DNA of 64,000 nucleotides from Pantoea deleyi (GCF_022647325.1 NZ_CP071405.1:1798001-1862000); one strand, 5' to 3'. Positions 9,429-21,661 are shown, counted from the stretch's first letter. Notes: generated from the letters alone by a model not told the origin. Numbers and translations: made by a program.

Positions 9429-11156
9429 TTATTCCTTCTCTTCCGCCGGACGGACCCCGATCTTAACAATACGGTTATCCTCTTTCTCCGCCACGGTCCA
9501 CGTCAGCTGATTCCACTCCACCTGGTCACCAACGACCGGCGCGCCGCCCAGCATCGCCAGCACCAGTTGTCCCAGCGACTGCTGATCGTTGGTGCTCTCA
9601 TCCAGCTCCAGGCCATAAATCTGCGCAACGTCACGCAGACGCGCCTCTGCATCCAGAATAAAGTCCCCAAAGAAGCGCTGATCGAGTGAAACCGGCGGCG
9701 TCTGACTGAACATCTTGCCCAGCGCAGGCAGGTCGCGCTCACGGCCGATGACGCAAATCACGTCGTTCTCTTTAAGCCGCGTGCCGCCGTTGGGGTGCAT
9801 CAGCACATTGTCACGGAACAGGGCGGCGATGCGGGTTTCTCGCGGCATCTGCAGGTCGCGCAGGGCCGCGCCCACGCACCACTTATCTGCGCTGAGCTGA
9901 TAGACAAACTGCTCCCACGGATTCTCCGGATGAATATCCAGGCCAACACGGCTGATGGGCGAGGCGGTCGGTGGCACCACCACTTTCGCTTTTTTGGCGG
10001 CAAAGCCCAGCGAGGTGCCCTGCAGCATCAGGGAGACCAGCACCACAAAGAAGGCGATATTAAAATAGAGCGAGGCGTTCTCCAGCCCGGCCATCATCGG
10101 GAACACCGCCAGGATAATCGGCACCGCACCGCGTAAGCCCACCCAGCTGATAAAGAACCGTTCGCGGGTGGTAAAGCTGCGGAACGGCAGCAGGCCGATA
10201 AAGACCGACAGCGGACGCGCCACCAGAATCAGCCACAGCGACAGGATCATCGCGGGCAGGGCGATATGCCAGAGGTCGGACGGCGTCACCAGCAGCCCCA
10301 GCACGATAAACATGCCAATCTGGCTGAGCCACGCCATCCCGTCGAAGGTCTGCAGGATGCCATGACGGTTGCGAATCGGGCGGTTGCCCAGCAGGAAGCC
10401 GCACAGGTAGACGGCGAGGATGCCGCTGCCCTCTAACACCGTCGTCAGAGCAAACACCAGAATGCCGCCGCTCAGCGCCAGCAGCGGGTAAAGCCCCCCG
10501 GCCAGACTGATGCGATTGATCAGCTGCTGCAGCGCCCAGCCACCGCCCAGGCCCAGCACGATGCCCAGTCCGAACTGCTGCACCAGATGCACCAGGAACA
10601 TCCAGTCGAGCCCGCTGCGGCCCTGCTCGATCATCTCAATCAGGGTAATGGTGAGAAAGACCGCCATCGGGTCGTTGCTGCCCGATTCGATCTCCAGGGT
10701 GGAGCTGACACGTTCGTTCAGCCCTTTGTCGCCCAGCAGCGAAAAGACGGCGGCGGCGTCGGTGGAGCCGATAATCGCGCCGATCAGGAAGCCCTGCATC
10801 ATATCGAGGTTAAACAGCCAGGCGGCAACCACCCCGGTCAGGCCGGCGGTAATCATCACGCCCACGGTCGCCAGCGACAGTGCCGGGCCGAGCGCCACCT
10901 TAAACGAGGTGGCCTTGGTGCGCATCCCGCCATCCAGCAGGATGATGGCCAGCGCCAGGTTCGAGATCAGATAGGCTGCCGGATAGTTATCGAAGGCGAT
11001 ACCGCCGATGCCATCCACCCCGGTCAGCATACCCAGAGCGAGGAAGATCACCAGAATCGGGATCCCCAGCCGGGATGAGAAAGAGCTCAGCAAAATACTC
11101 GATGCTACCAGCACGGAACCGATGATAAACAGACTGTAGACGATAGTGTGGTTCAA
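9429..11156 (-). CDS. cvrA: Potassium/proton antiporter CvrA (NhaP2 family)
   Basis: CPA1-type cation/proton antiporter of the inner membrane, involved in volume and K+ control. I choose the TTG at 11156: AGGAG lies 6 bases before it, and the protein (575 aa, first residues [17 protein letters not shown]) then matches the E. coli start and length (578). A longer frame runs to 11240 but has no ribosome site. The body has about 12 membrane segments with the conserved [12 protein letters not shown] and [13 protein letters not shown] motifs. A TrkA-C-like domain (about 400-485; [17 protein letters not shown]) and a CorC/HlyC-like domain form the C-terminus. It is followed by the 77-aa gene. Confidence 0.95.
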   Translation of the reverse strand: MNHTIVYSLFIIGSVLVASSILLSSFSSRLGIPILVIFLALGMLTGVDGIGGIAFDNYPAAYLISNLALAIILLDGGMRTKATSFKVALGPALSLATVGVMITAGLTGVVAAWLFNLDMMQGFLIGAIIGSTDAAAVFSLLGDKGLNERVSSTLEIESGSNDPMAVFLTITLIEMIEQGRSGLDWMFLVHLVQQFGLGIVLGLGGGWALQQLINRISLAGGLYPLLALSGGILVFALTTVLEGSGILAVYLCGFLLGNRPIRNRHGILQTFDGMAWLSQIGMFIVLGLLVTPSDLWHIALPAMILSLWLILVARPLSVFIGLLPFRSFTTRERFFISWVGLRGAVPIILAVFPMMAGLENASLYFNIAFFVVLVSLMLQGTSLGFAAKKAKVVVPPTASPISRVGLDIHPENPWEQFVYQLSADKWCVGAALRDLQMPRETRIAALFRDNVLMHPNGGTRLKENDVICVIGRERDLPALGKMFSQTPPVSLDQRFFGDFILDAEARLRDVAQIYGLELDESTNDQQSLGQLVLAMLGGAPVVGDQVEWNQLTWTVAEKEDNRIVKIGVRPAEEKE

Positions 11157-11370
11157 ACCCGGTCTCCTGAGATATGACGGCGCGAAGGCGCGACTGGTGA
11201 CAAATATCCATGCTATCTCTGAAAGATAATGTTTTATCAAGGAGTTGTCATTGTGAAAATGTGTATTATACGAATTGCTTAATGCGCTGTGGTATCAGAT
11301 TAATGTGAAGAATGAGGGGGTTGGCAGGCAAGCGGGGGAAAACAGACTGTTTTAACAGGTTATTCGGCGG

Positions 11371-11396
11371 ATAAAAAAGCCGGTGATAAACCGGCT
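11371..11396 (-). terminator. Terminator downstream of yeaH
   Basis: On the minus strand AGCCGGT, loop TTATC, ACCGGCT, followed by a T-run. It lies about 135 bases after the yeaH stop and would end the yeaG-yeaH transcript. Confidence 0.85.
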
Positions 11397-11454
11397 CTGC
11401 GGGTAAACGCGATGGACGCTGCGCCTCAACCCTCAGGTGCGGGCGATGGCGGCA

Positions 11455-11531
11455 GGCGGTGAACCGCCGGAAGGCAGGCTCCGGCGGAGGGGGAGTGCGC
11501 CACAGTCAGGCATTTTCGCCCCGCTGTGGCG
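11455..11531. repeat. Cluster of overlapping hairpins after yeaH
   Basis: Three dyads are packed together. GGCGGT/ACCGCC spans 11455-11468 and competes with CCGCCGGA/TCCGGCGG spanning 11464-11487. CGCCACAG/CTGTGGCG (11498-11505 with 11524-11531) abuts the yeaH stop codon. They resemble 3'-protective or REP-like structure, but I cannot assign a known repeat family. Confidence 0.55.
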
Positions 11532-12869
<1,338 letters not shown>

Positions 12870-12898
12870 TCACTTACCGGCAAGCTTACAGACTCTGA

Positions 12899-14833
12899 TC
12901 AGGACGATTTACGCACACGCAGATACCATTCGCAGAGCAGACGAACCTGCTTGCGGGTATAGCCTTTTTCCATCATGCGATCGACAAAATCATCATGTTT
13001 TTTCTGCTCATCCGTCGAGGTCTTGGTGTTAAACGAGATGACCGGCAGCAACTCTTCCGTGTTGGAGAACATTTTCTTCTCGATCACGGTGCGCAGTTTT
13101 TCGTAACTGGTCCAGTTCGGATTGCGACCGTTATTGTGTGCCCGGGCGCGCAGCACAAAGTTGACGATCTCGTTACGGAAATCTTTCGGGTTACTGATGC
13201 CGGCAGGCTTCTCGATTTTCTCCAGCTCTGCGTTAAGCGATTCACGGTCAAACAGCTGGCCGGTATCGGGATCGCGGTACTCCTGATCCTGGATCCAGAA
13301 ATCGGCATAGGTGACATAGCGGTCAAAGATGTTCTGACCATATTCAGAGTAGGATTCCAGATAGGCCGTCTGAATCTCTTTGCCGATAAACTCCGCATAT
13401 TTCGGGATCAGATAGCCTTTAAGGTGCTCAAGGTACTTCTCTGCCTGCTCCTGCGGGAACTGCTCGCGTTCGATCTGCTGCTCCAGCACGTAGAACAGGT
13501 GCACCGGGTTCGCCGCCACTTCGGCGTGGTCGAAGTTAAATACCCGCGACAGGATCTTAAAGGCGAAGCGGGTCGAGAGCCCGTTCATCCCCTCATCCAC
13601 ACCGGCGTAGTCGTGGTACTCCTGCCAGGATTTCGCTTTCGGATCCGTATCTTTCAGGCTCTCGCCGTCATAGACCCGCATCTTGGAGTAGATGCTGGAG
13701 TTTTCGGGATCTTTCAGACGCGACAGAATGGAGAAGCGTGCCAGGGTTTCCAGCGTGCCGGGCGCGCAAGGCGAGGTCGCCAGCTCACTGTGGGCAAGCA
13801 GCTTGTCGTAGATTTTAATCTCTTCGGAGACCCGCAGGCAGTAGGGCACCTTAACGATGTAAACGCGGTCGAGAAACGCCTCATTATTCTTGTTATTGCG
13901 GAACGTAACCCACTCCGATTCGTTGGAGTGCGCCAGAATAATGCCGTTGAAGGGCAGCGCTGAGATCCCCTCAGTCCCGTTGTAGTTCCCCTCCTGGGTC
14001 GCCGTCAGTAACGGGTGAAGCACCTTGATCGGAGCCTTGAACATCTCGACGAATTCCATGATGCCCTGGTTCGCGCGGCAGAGCGCGCCGGAGTAGCCGT
14101 ACGCATCCGGATCGTTCTGGGCATGGTTTTCCAGTTTGCGGATGTCCACTTTACCGACCAGCGCGGAGATATCCTGGTTGTTCTCATCGCCTGGCTCAGT
14201 TTTAGCAATCGCCAGCTGCTCCAGAATCGACGGCCAGACCTTCACGACCTTGAAGCGTGAAATGTCGCCACCGAAATCGTGCAGGCGCTTGGCCGCCCAC
14301 GGCGACATGATGGTGCCCAGGTAACGACGCGGCACGCCATACTCTTTTTCAAGAATATGCGCATCTTCCTGAGGATTGAACAGGCAGAGCGGATGGTCAT
14401 TCACCGGGCTGCGCTCGCCATCGGCGCTCAGCACATAGATCGGCACCCGCTGCATCAGCGACTTCAGCCGTTCTGCCAGCGAGGATTTACCGCCACCCAC
14501 CGGACCCAGCAGATAGAGGATCTGTTTCTTCTCTTCCAGTCCCTGAGCGGCATGTTTCAGGTAGGAGACGATCTGCTCAATCGCTTCCTCCATGCCGTAA
14601 AACTCCTCGAACGCCGGATAGCGTCCCATCACACGGTTGGAAAATATTCTGGAAAGGCGTGGCTCCTGGGCAGTGTCGACCATAACCGGCTCTCCGATAG
14701 CCATTAACAGTCGTTCTGCCGCGTTGGCGTATGCACTGCGATCCTGCTTACAGATGGCAAGAAATTCCTGCAGTGTGAACTCTTCGTCCTTGGCAGCTTC
14801 ATAACGCTGACGATAGTGATCGAATATATTCAT
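12899..14833 (-). CDS. yeaG: Serine protein kinase PrkA-type YeaG
   Basis: PrkA-family protein, 644 aa, the same length as in E. coli. The AAA-like N-terminal domain contains a Walker A motif (GPVGGGKSSL, about residues 110-119), and the C-terminal domain has the distant protein-kinase-like region. It is a starvation-response protein that acts with YeaH and possibly YcgB. In E. coli the operon is under sigma-54/NtrC and also sigma-S; a matching sigma-54 promoter lies about 80-105 bases upstream of this gene. First gene of the yeaG-yeaH operon. AAAGGA lies about 12 bases before the ATG, rather distant. Confidence 0.96.
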   Translation of the reverse strand: MNIFDHYRQRYEAAKDEEFTLQEFLAICKQDRSAYANAAERLLMAIGEPVMVDTAQEPRLSRIFSNRVMGRYPAFEEFYGMEEAIEQIVSYLKHAAQGLEEKKQILYLLGPVGGGKSSLAERLKSLMQRVPIYVLSADGERSPVNDHPLCLFNPQEDAHILEKEYGVPRRYLGTIMSPWAAKRLHDFGGDISRFKVVKVWPSILEQLAIAKTEPGDENNQDISALVGKVDIRKLENHAQNDPDAYGYSGALCRANQGIMEFVEMFKAPIKVLHPLLTATQEGNYNGTEGISALPFNGIILAHSNESEWVTFRNNKNNEAFLDRVYIVKVPYCLRVSEEIKIYDKLLAHSELATSPCAPGTLETLARFSILSRLKDPENSSIYSKMRVYDGESLKDTDPKAKSWQEYHDYAGVDEGMNGLSTRFAFKILSRVFNFDHAEVAANPVHLFYVLEQQIEREQFPQEQAEKYLEHLKGYLIPKYAEFIGKEIQTAYLESYSEYGQNIFDRYVTYADFWIQDQEYRDPDTGQLFDRESLNAELEKIEKPAGISNPKDFRNEIVNFVLRARAHNNGRNPNWTSYEKLRTVIEKKMFSNTEELLPVISFNTKTSTDEQKKHDDFVDRMMEKGYTRKQVRLLCEWYLRVRKSS

Positions 14834-15252
14834 AGCGATGCCCGTCCTTTCGTTTTTAGCACAGGTAAGGAGCGTAATTAGAGACTTGTAGCAGCTCCCG
14901 GAAGATATTCTTTGTTGAGTACAGCAACCCTTATGCCAACCTGATCTTTTTTATCGGTATACACAACTTTTGTGGTTACTCTGCTCGGTCAAAATCTCTG
15001 CTGTTACTTCTAACTGTAGATGGCTTCTAGGAAATTTCCTCCATGGGTTAGGGTGAAAAGGAGAGTGTTCAAAAGTAATTGGGTTTGTTGTGAGATGAGT
15101 TCAAATTGCTGATGCTTTAACTTAACGTGTTTTTAACCTTTAATGCCACTTTAGTTGATGAGCGGCTTAAAGGATTTCGATATAAGTTAATCCAGTCGTA
15201 AAAAACCGTTAGACTTCCTGTTTGATTGTTATATTTATGGAATGAATAAATT
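14834..15252. other. yeaG-mipA divergent intergenic region
   Basis: A 419-base AT-rich gap. The left part holds the sigma-54 promoter candidate of yeaG. The right part (15060-15250) is very AT-rich and must hold the mipA promoter; no clear hexamer pair stands out. No gene was recognised. Confidence 0.6.
14923..14939 (-). promoter_or_regulatory. Sigma-54 promoter candidate for yeaG-yeaH
   Basis: On the minus strand TTGGCATAAGGGTTGCT carries GG at -24 and GC at -12 with exactly 10 bases between, matching TGGCAC-N5-TTGCW at nearly all conserved positions. Transcription would start near 14912, leaving a leader of about 80 bases. The E. coli yeaGH operon is known to depend on sigma-54 and NtrC. 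Confidence 0.8.
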
Positions 15253-16002
15253 GTGAACCAATTCAAATTTAAGACGCTTGTTGCCCTTCTGCCCTGTTAT
15301 TTACTGATGCCGCAGGCCAATGCCGCTCCGCTTTCCGTGGGCGCATCGGTCATCTACGCCGAGTCGCCTTACCGTGGCGGTCAGGACCACTATCTGCCGG
15401 TTCCGGTGATCAACTATGAAGGTGAAAACTTCTGGTTCCGCAGCCTGCAGGGCGGCTACTACCTCTGGAAAGATCCGCAGGACCAGCTGTCGCTGACGCT
15501 GCTGGGTTCACCGCAGGAGTACAAACCCAGCGACAACGACCTGGGCGATATGAAAGGGCTGGATAAGCGCCGCATGACGCTGATGGGCGGCCTGACCTAC
15601 CGTCATACCGCAGACTGGGGGATCGTCCGCACCGCCTTGCTGGGTGATGTCCTGAACAACAGCAACGGCATGATCTGGGATCTGACCTACCTTTACCGTT
15701 TCCAGATGGGGGATTTCAGCCTGACCCCGGGTATCGGTGCGATGTGGAACAGTGCCAATCAGAACCGTTATTACTATGGCGTGTCCGGGCACGAAAGCGC
15801 GCGGACCGGTATCCGCCGCTATAACCCGGATGACAGCTGGTCGCCCTATGTTGAGCTGAGCGCCAGCTATCAGATTGCGACGCAGTGGAACATCGGCGTG
15901 ACCGGTCGCTACACCCGCTTCGACAGTGAAATCAAAGACAGCCCGATGATTGAGAAGAGCGGGCAGACGACCCTCTGGACAGGCGTCAGCTACAGCTTCT
16001 GA
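15253..16002 (+). CDS. mipA: MltA-interacting outer-membrane protein MipA (OmpV family)
   Basis: Outer-membrane beta-barrel scaffolding protein that in E. coli bridges the murein hydrolase MltA and synthase PBP1B. The product is 249 aa with a GTG start. A nearby upstream ATG (15242) runs into a stop after four codons, so GTG at 15253 is the only in-frame choice. The signal peptide is residues 1 to about 24 (cut after QANA). The barrel is rich in alternating aromatic strands (PVPVINYEGENFWFRSLQGGYYLW; WSPYVELSASYQ) and ends in aromatic SYSF. A terminator follows the stop. Confidence 0.94.
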   Translation: MNQFKFKTLVALLPCYLLMPQANAAPLSVGASVIYAESPYRGGQDHYLPVPVINYEGENFWFRSLQGGYYLWKDPQDQLSLTLLGSPQEYKPSDNDLGDMKGLDKRRMTLMGGLTYRHTADWGIVRTALLGDVLNNSNGMIWDLTYLYRFQMGDFSLTPGIGAMWNSANQNRYYYGVSGHESARTGIRRYNPDDSWSPYVELSASYQIATQWNIGVTGRYTRFDSEIKDSPMIEKSGQTTLWTGVSYSF

Positions 16003-16011
16003 TAACGCACC

Positions 16012-16043
16012 ACAGGAGGGCATTTATGGCCCTCTGTTTTTTT
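16012..16043 (+). terminator. Terminator after mipA
   Basis: ACAG-AGGGC pairs with GCCCT-CTGT (one bulged G), followed by a run of seven or more T residues. Confidence 0.8.
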
Positions 16044-16074
16044 ATGGGGCCCTGAAACGGGGCGGGAGAGCAGA

Positions 16075-16926
16075 ATGCGCAACACGATAAATTTTGCCGG
16101 ATTCGATACGCTGCCGGTCATCGGTCAGGGCACCTGGTACATGGGCGAAACCGCCTCGCAGCGGGCCGCTGAAGTCGCGGCACTGCAGGCCGGACTGGAT
16201 TGCGGGCTGCGGCTTATCGATACCGCCGAGATGTATGCGGAGGGCGGGGCAGAAGAGGTGGTCGGCGAGGCGCTGCGCGGACGGCGCGAACAGGCGTTGC
16301 TGGTCTCGAAGGTCTATCCGTGGAACGCGGGGGAAGTGGATGCCATCGACGCCTGCGAGCGCAGCCTGCGCCGCCTGCAGACAGATTACCTCGACCTCTA
16401 TCTGCTGCACTGGCGCGGCAACATTCCGCTGGAAGAGACTCTGCGCGCTATGGAACGTCTGCAGCAGCAGGGCAAAATCCGCCACTGGGGCGTCTCAAAC
16501 TTTGATACAGAGGATCTGGCGGAACTGTGGGATGAACCCGGCGGAAATCACTGCGCAACTAATCAGGTGCTCTATCATCTGGCGTCACGCGGCATTGAGT
16601 CCGCGCTGCTGCCCGCCTGTCAGCAGCGCGGGATGCCGGTCATGGCCTATTGCCCGCTGGCCCAGGCCGGCCGCTTACGGGAATCGCTGTTCAGCGATCC
16701 CCTTCTGACGCAGATTGCACAGCAAAAGGGCATCAGCGTGGCGCAACTCCTGCTGGCCTGGGTGGTTCGCCAGCAGGGGGTAATCGCCATTCCTAAAGCC
16801 AGCTCTGTCGCTCACGTTCAGGAAAATGCGGCAGCGCTGGAGGTGAAACTGACTGATGAGGAGCTGGCCCGCATCGATCGTGCCTGGCCAGCGCCGCAGC
16901 ATCGCGTACCGCTGGATATTGTTTAG
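16075..16926 (+). CDS. yeaE: Aldo/keto reductase YeaE (methylglyoxal reductase)
   Basis: NADPH-dependent cytosolic oxidoreductase of the AKR superfamily, 283 aa; E. coli YeaE reduces methylglyoxal. The catalytic tetrad is present: D49, Y54, K79 and H112 (LIDTAEMYAEGG, LLVSKVYPW, LLHWRG). The cofactor end IAIPKASSVAHVQENA is also typical. It ends 4 bases inside the convergent yeaD gene. The short gap from mipA contains a terminator, so it probably has its own promoter. Confidence 0.95.
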   Translation: MRNTINFAGFDTLPVIGQGTWYMGETASQRAAEVAALQAGLDCGLRLIDTAEMYAEGGAEEVVGEALRGRREQALLVSKVYPWNAGEVDAIDACERSLRRLQTDYLDLYLLHWRGNIPLEETLRAMERLQQQGKIRHWGVSNFDTEDLAELWDEPGGNHCATNQVLYHLASRGIESALLPACQQRGMPVMAYCPLAQAGRLRESLFSDPLLTQIAQQKGISVAQLLLAWVVRQQGVIAIPKASSVAHVQENAAALEVKLTDEELARIDRAWPAPQHRVPLDIV

Positions 16927-17822
16927 CTGCCCGCCTTGTCGCTGGCGGCGGCTTTCTTCTTCAGGCGGAAGGTCGTGGCCAGCCGTGCTGGCTTTTCACC
17001 CGCGCTGCGCAACGGTTTGCTGATACGCGCGGTTTCCACACAGACCATGGTTTTGTAGCCTTCGTTCGCCATATCGGCCATGCTGCAGGAGAGTTCCACG
17101 CCCGGATTCCAGGTGACAACGTCACTGTGATGGTGGTGATATACCTCGATCTGGCGCTGACCCATGGTATCGTTGATGACGGCGCAATCCTGCGGGGCGG
17201 TAAAGATGCGGTCAACTCTGCCCGGATAGCGCTGTTTGCCGTCGCTGCTGCCCACCTGTCCCTCATTGACCTTATCAATGAAGCTGTTGCCCAGTCCGGA
17301 AACCTCGACACCCTGAATATCGCTGACGGTGAAGTAGCTGTGCAGTGCCGCTGTGGCGTCAAAGTCGCCATAGGCTTCCAGCTCGATTTCGCAATGCTGA
17401 CCCAGGCGGAAGCGGGCGATCAGGGTAAACGCGTGCGGCCACAGCTTCAGGGTCTGAGGATTGCTCTCCAGCACCAGCGTCAGCATCACGCCCTCTTCGT
17501 TTTCATCGTGGGCGGTCAGTTTCCACGGCTGGGTACGGGCAAACCCGTGCGCCGGTTCGCCCGCCGGGCCAAACCAGGGCCAGCAGATCGGCACACCGCC
17601 GCGAATCGCCTTGCCGGGGGCGAACAGGCTCTTGTCGCTCAGCCAGAGCACCGGTTTTTCACCGCTGGGCTGCCAGGCGATGAGATGCGCACCCTGCAGC
17701 GTAATGGCCGCCCGGACCCTGGGATGGCTCACCACAATCGTCGGCAGGTCGCCCGCCTGACGCTGCGAAAGGTAAGGGGAGATCTGTGTGACTACCGGCA
17801 GAGAAAACAGTTTTTCTTGCAT
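16923..17822 (-). CDS. yeaD: D-hexose-6-phosphate mutarotase YeaD
   Basis: Cytosolic aldose-1-epimerase-like enzyme that interconverts alpha and beta anomers of hexose-6-phosphates; 299 aa. Landmarks are VLWLSDKSLFAPGKAIRGGVPICWPWFGP, LHSYFTVSDI and VVTWNPG. It lies 74 bases downstream of gapA with a strong terminator between, although in E. coli read-through links the two. Overlaps yeaE tail to tail by 4 bases. Confidence 0.94.
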   Translation of the reverse strand: MQEKLFSLPVVTQISPYLSQRQAGDLPTIVVSHPRVRAAITLQGAHLIAWQPSGEKPVLWLSDKSLFAPGKAIRGGVPICWPWFGPAGEPAHGFARTQPWKLTAHDENEEGVMLTLVLESNPQTLKLWPHAFTLIARFRLGQHCEIELEAYGDFDATAALHSYFTVSDIQGVEVSGLGNSFIDKVNEGQVGSSDGKQRYPGRVDRIFTAPQDCAVINDTMGQRQIEVYHHHHSDVVTWNPGVELSCSMADMANEGYKTMVCVETARISKPLRSAGEKPARLATTFRLKKKAAASDKAGS

Positions 17823-17845
17823 GTTCGATTCCTTCCTGTACGGAT

Positions 17846-17873
17846 CAAAAAAAGGGCGACCGAAGTCGCCCTT
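17846..17873 (-). terminator. Terminator of gapA
   Basis: AAGGGCGAC, loop TTCG, GTCGCCCTT followed by seven T residues on the minus strand: a stable UUCG-capped terminator between gapA and yeaD. Confidence 0.95.
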
Positions 17874-17896
17874 ATTCTCAATGCTGTCTGGCTGCC

Positions 17897-19237
<1,341 letters not shown>

Positions 19238-19648
19238 ATGGTTAAAGACACCGCACCCGAAGCAAAAATTGCGCAGCTGACCGAGATGCAGCGATACGTG
19301 ACTCAGCAACGCGGAACGGAACCGCCTTACAGCGGCGCACTGCTGCACAACAAGCAGGAAGGGATGTATCACTGCCTGGTCTGCGAGGCGCCTCTTTTCC
19401 TCTCTGAAACCAAATATGATTCAGGTTGTGGCTGGCCGAGTTTTTACGAGCCCGTCAGTGACGATGCGATTCGCTATATCGACGATAACTCCCACGGCAT
19501 GCAGCGCGTCGAAATTCGTTGCGGCAGCTGTGATGCGCATCTGGGCCATGTTTTCCCGGATGGCCCGCAACCGACCGGCGAACGCTACTGTGTTAACTCC
19601 GCCTCGCTGAATTTCACCGATGAGCAGGGCGTCCAGACCAAAGGGTAA
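19238..19648 (+). CDS. msrB: Peptide methionine-(R)-sulfoxide reductase MsrB
   Basis: Repairs oxidised methionine (R form) in proteins. From the ATG at 19238 the product is 136 aa and aligns residue for residue with the E. coli N-terminus; a longer frame from 19214 adds eight residues without support. Zinc ligands C46, C49, C95 and C98; catalytic C118 in [10 protein letters not shown]. The yeaC gene follows 4 bases after the stop. Confidence 0.95.
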   Translation: MVKDTAPEAKIAQLTEMQRYVTQQRGTEPPYSGALLHNKQEGMYHCLVCEAPLFLSETKYDSGCGWPSFYEPVSDDAIRYIDDNSHGMQRVEIRCGSCDAHLGHVFPDGPQPTGERYCVNSASLNFTDEQGVQTKG

Positions 19649-19652
19649 GACG

Positions 19653-19934
19653 ATGAAGGAACAACTCGAAGCGATGCTTGCGTCAATGACGCCCGAAGTC
19701 TACCAGCGGCTGGCCACGGCGGTTGAGATTGGCAAGTGGCCGGATGGCGTGGCGCTGACGCAGGAGCAGCGCGACAACTGTCTGCAACTGGTGATGATGT
19801 GGCAGGCCAGGCACAACGATGCGCCGCAGCATATGACCATCGGCAAGGGCGGCGAGATGGTGATGAAGACGAAAAAAGAGCTGAAGGAGGAGTTCGGCAT
19901 CGACTCCGACGTCACCCGCATCCATCTGCACTGA
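19653..19934 (+). CDS. yeaC: YeaC family protein (DUF1315)
   Basis: Small cytosolic protein of unknown function, 93 aa (E. coli 90). I choose the ATG at 19653 (MKEQLEAMLASMTPEVYQRL), giving family length; an upstream in-frame codon at 19620 lies inside msrB. The conserved core is SMTPEVYQRLATAVEIGKWPDGVALT and CLQLVMMWQARHN. It is transcribed with msrB (4-base gap). Confidence 0.93.
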   Translation: MKEQLEAMLASMTPEVYQRLATAVEIGKWPDGVALTQEQRDNCLQLVMMWQARHNDAPQHMTIGKGGEMVMKTKKELKEEFGIDSDVTRIHLH

Positions 19935-19940
19935 TGGCGA

Positions 19941-19972
19941 AAAAAAAGCTGGCCTCCTGCCAGCTTTTTTTA
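19941..19972. terminator. Bidirectional terminator between yeaC and pncA
   Basis: AAGCTGGC/GCCAGCTT with loop CTCCT, flanked by an A-run and a T-run. Confidence 0.93.
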
Positions 19973-20581
19973 TCAGATGAGGATCGCTCCCTGCGCGGTC
20001 ATCTGCGCAAAGGCAACCTCGCTGTCTTCCGGGTTCAGGTTGACGCCGCGACAACCCTCTTTGACCACCTCAACGTGATACCCCAGCTCCAGCGCATCCA
20101 GCACGCTGTATTTAACGCAGTAATCGGTCGCCAGACCCAGCATCACCAGATGGGTGATCCCGCGTTCGCGCAGCCAGCTATCCAGCTCGGTTTTGCGACG
20201 GTGGCCATTATCAAAAAAGGCGCTGTAGCTGTCGACATCCTGATCCTGTCCTTTATGGAACGTCGCATCGAACAGCGAGCGATCCAGGTCTGGATGGAAG
20301 TCCGCACCCGCCGACCCCTGAACGCCATGATCGGGCCACCAGATCTGAGCCAGCCCGTTTAACTCACCCAGCGTGTAGACCGGCTCGCCGGAGACGGAGG
20401 CAAAGCTGCCGTGGTCGGCCGGGTGCCAGTCCTGTAAGGCCAGCACGCACTCGCCCCGCTCATGGAACAGCCGCGCATAACGATTCGCCACCTCAACGGT
20501 GTGGTCCCCTTCGTGAACGGCCATCGGGCCGCCGGGACAGAAATCGTTCTGAATATCAATAATGATAAGAGCCCGCTTCAT
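19973..20581 (-). CDS. pncA: Nicotinamidase
   Basis: Hydrolyses nicotinamide to nicotinate and ammonia in NAD salvage; 202 aa. Catalytic triad D9, K110 and C155 (IIIDIQNDF, FHKGQDQDVDSY, GLATDYCVKY), with metal ligands D51, H53 and H85. It lies 16 bases after ansA and probably shares its transcript, as in E. coli. Confidence 0.96.
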   Translation of the reverse strand: MKRALIIIDIQNDFCPGGPMAVHEGDHTVEVANRYARLFHERGECVLALQDWHPADHGSFASVSGEPVYTLGELNGLAQIWWPDHGVQGSAGADFHPDLDRSLFDATFHKGQDQDVDSYSAFFDNGHRRKTELDSWLRERGITHLVMLGLATDYCVKYSVLDALELGYHVEVVKEGCRGVNLNPEDSEVAFAQMTAQGAILI

Positions 20582-20597
20582 TACATGTTGCTCCGTG

Positions 20598-21611
20598 TCA
20601 GTCTTCAGTCAGTTCGCCGCGCAGGTTCTGCTGCATCTTCGCGCGAATTTGATCGGCAGAGAGATCCTGACTCAGTAAGAAGTGTAGCTTGGTCAGCGCG
20701 GCTTCCACCGTCAGGTCAAATCCGCTGATCACCCCGGCATGTTCCAGCGCATTGCCGGTGGCATATCCACCCATGTTCACTTTGCCAGAGATACACTGGG
20801 TCAGGTTGACCACCACGATGCCACGCTCGCTGGCCTGATGAAGCTCCGCCAGAAACTCTTTGTTCTGTGGCGCATTGCCGACGCCGTATGAGCGCAGGAT
20901 CAGCGCTTTGACGGGCTGGCGCAGGAAGTTACGCACGACATCTGCGGAGATCCCCGGATAGATGGTCACCACGCCGATGGGCTGTGGCGTGATGGTGTGC
21001 ACTTTCAGCGCGCCCTGGCCGGCAGGGGCGGGCGGCGTATTGAGGCGGCGAATATGAATGCCCGCTTCCAGCAGCGCGGAGAGGTTCGGCGAGGCAAAGG
21101 CGTTGAAGCCGTCGGCATGCGCTTTTGTGGTCCGGTTACCGCGATAGAGCGTGTTGTTGAAGAACAGCGACACTTCGTTAATCGGATAATTGGCGGCGAC
21201 ATAGAGCGAGTTCAGCAGATTCTGCTGACCGTCTGAGCGCAGCTCCGCCAGCGGGATCTGCGAGCCGGTCACGATCACCGGTTTGGCCAGATTCTCCAGC
21301 ATGAAGGAGAGCGCCGAGGCGGTGAACGCCATGGTGTCCGTGCCGTGCAGGATCACAAAACCATCATAGCGATCGTAGTTCTGCCGGATATCTTCGGCGA
21401 TAGACTGCCAGTCCTGCGGCGTCATATCGGAGGAGTCGATCAGCGGCTGATATTCATGAATGGTGAAATCAGGCATCTCGGGGCGATGGAACTCCGGCAT
21501 GTTTGCCAGTTGCTCCTGCAGGTGACCGGAAACCGGAATATAGCCCTGCGCCGAACGCTGCATACCGATGGTCCCGCCCGTGTAGGCTACGTAGATGTTT
21601 TTCTTTTGCAT
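20598..21611 (-). CDS. ansA: Cytoplasmic L-asparaginase I
   Basis: Deaminates L-asparagine to aspartate. The start at 21611 (MQKKNIYVAYTGGTIGMQRS) matches E. coli AnsA and gives 337 aa; a seven-residue longer frame to 21632 exists but neither start has a strong ribosome site. The catalytic threonines are in YTGGTIG and LHGTDTMAFTA. First gene of ansA-pncA. Confidence 0.95.
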   Translation of the reverse strand: MQKKNIYVAYTGGTIGMQRSAQGYIPVSGHLQEQLANMPEFHRPEMPDFTIHEYQPLIDSSDMTPQDWQSIAEDIRQNYDRYDGFVILHGTDTMAFTASALSFMLENLAKPVIVTGSQIPLAELRSDGQQNLLNSLYVAANYPINEVSLFFNNTLYRGNRTTKAHADGFNAFASPNLSALLEAGIHIRRLNTPPAPAGQGALKVHTITPQPIGVVTIYPGISADVVRNFLRQPVKALILRSYGVGNAPQNKEFLAELHQASERGIVVVNLTQCISGKVNMGGYATGNALEHAGVISGFDLTVEAALTKLHFLLSQDLSADQIRAKMQQNLRGELTED

Positions 21612-21661
21612 TAGAGAACTCAGACTCGCCATAAAAGGCGCAGTATAAGGGGAATAGCGGG

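Larger units (their letters stand above)
11157..11531. other. cvrA-yeaH intergenic region, a synteny junction
   Basis: A 375-base gap joining a segment near 27 min of the E. coli map (cvrA) to one near 40 min (yeaH). It holds the cvrA promoter region, an AT-rich stretch at 11220-11310, a terminator at 11371-11396 and a cluster of GC-rich hairpins at 11455-11531. E. coli ldcA and emtA, which follow cvrA there, are absent. No mobile element is visible. Confidence 0.7.

Noticed and set aside
11253..11282. Nine-codon ORF (GTG start, AAGGAG upstream) divergent from cvrA
   Set aside because: Good ribosome site, but so short that chance is likely; no nearby regulated gene on that strand to attenuate.
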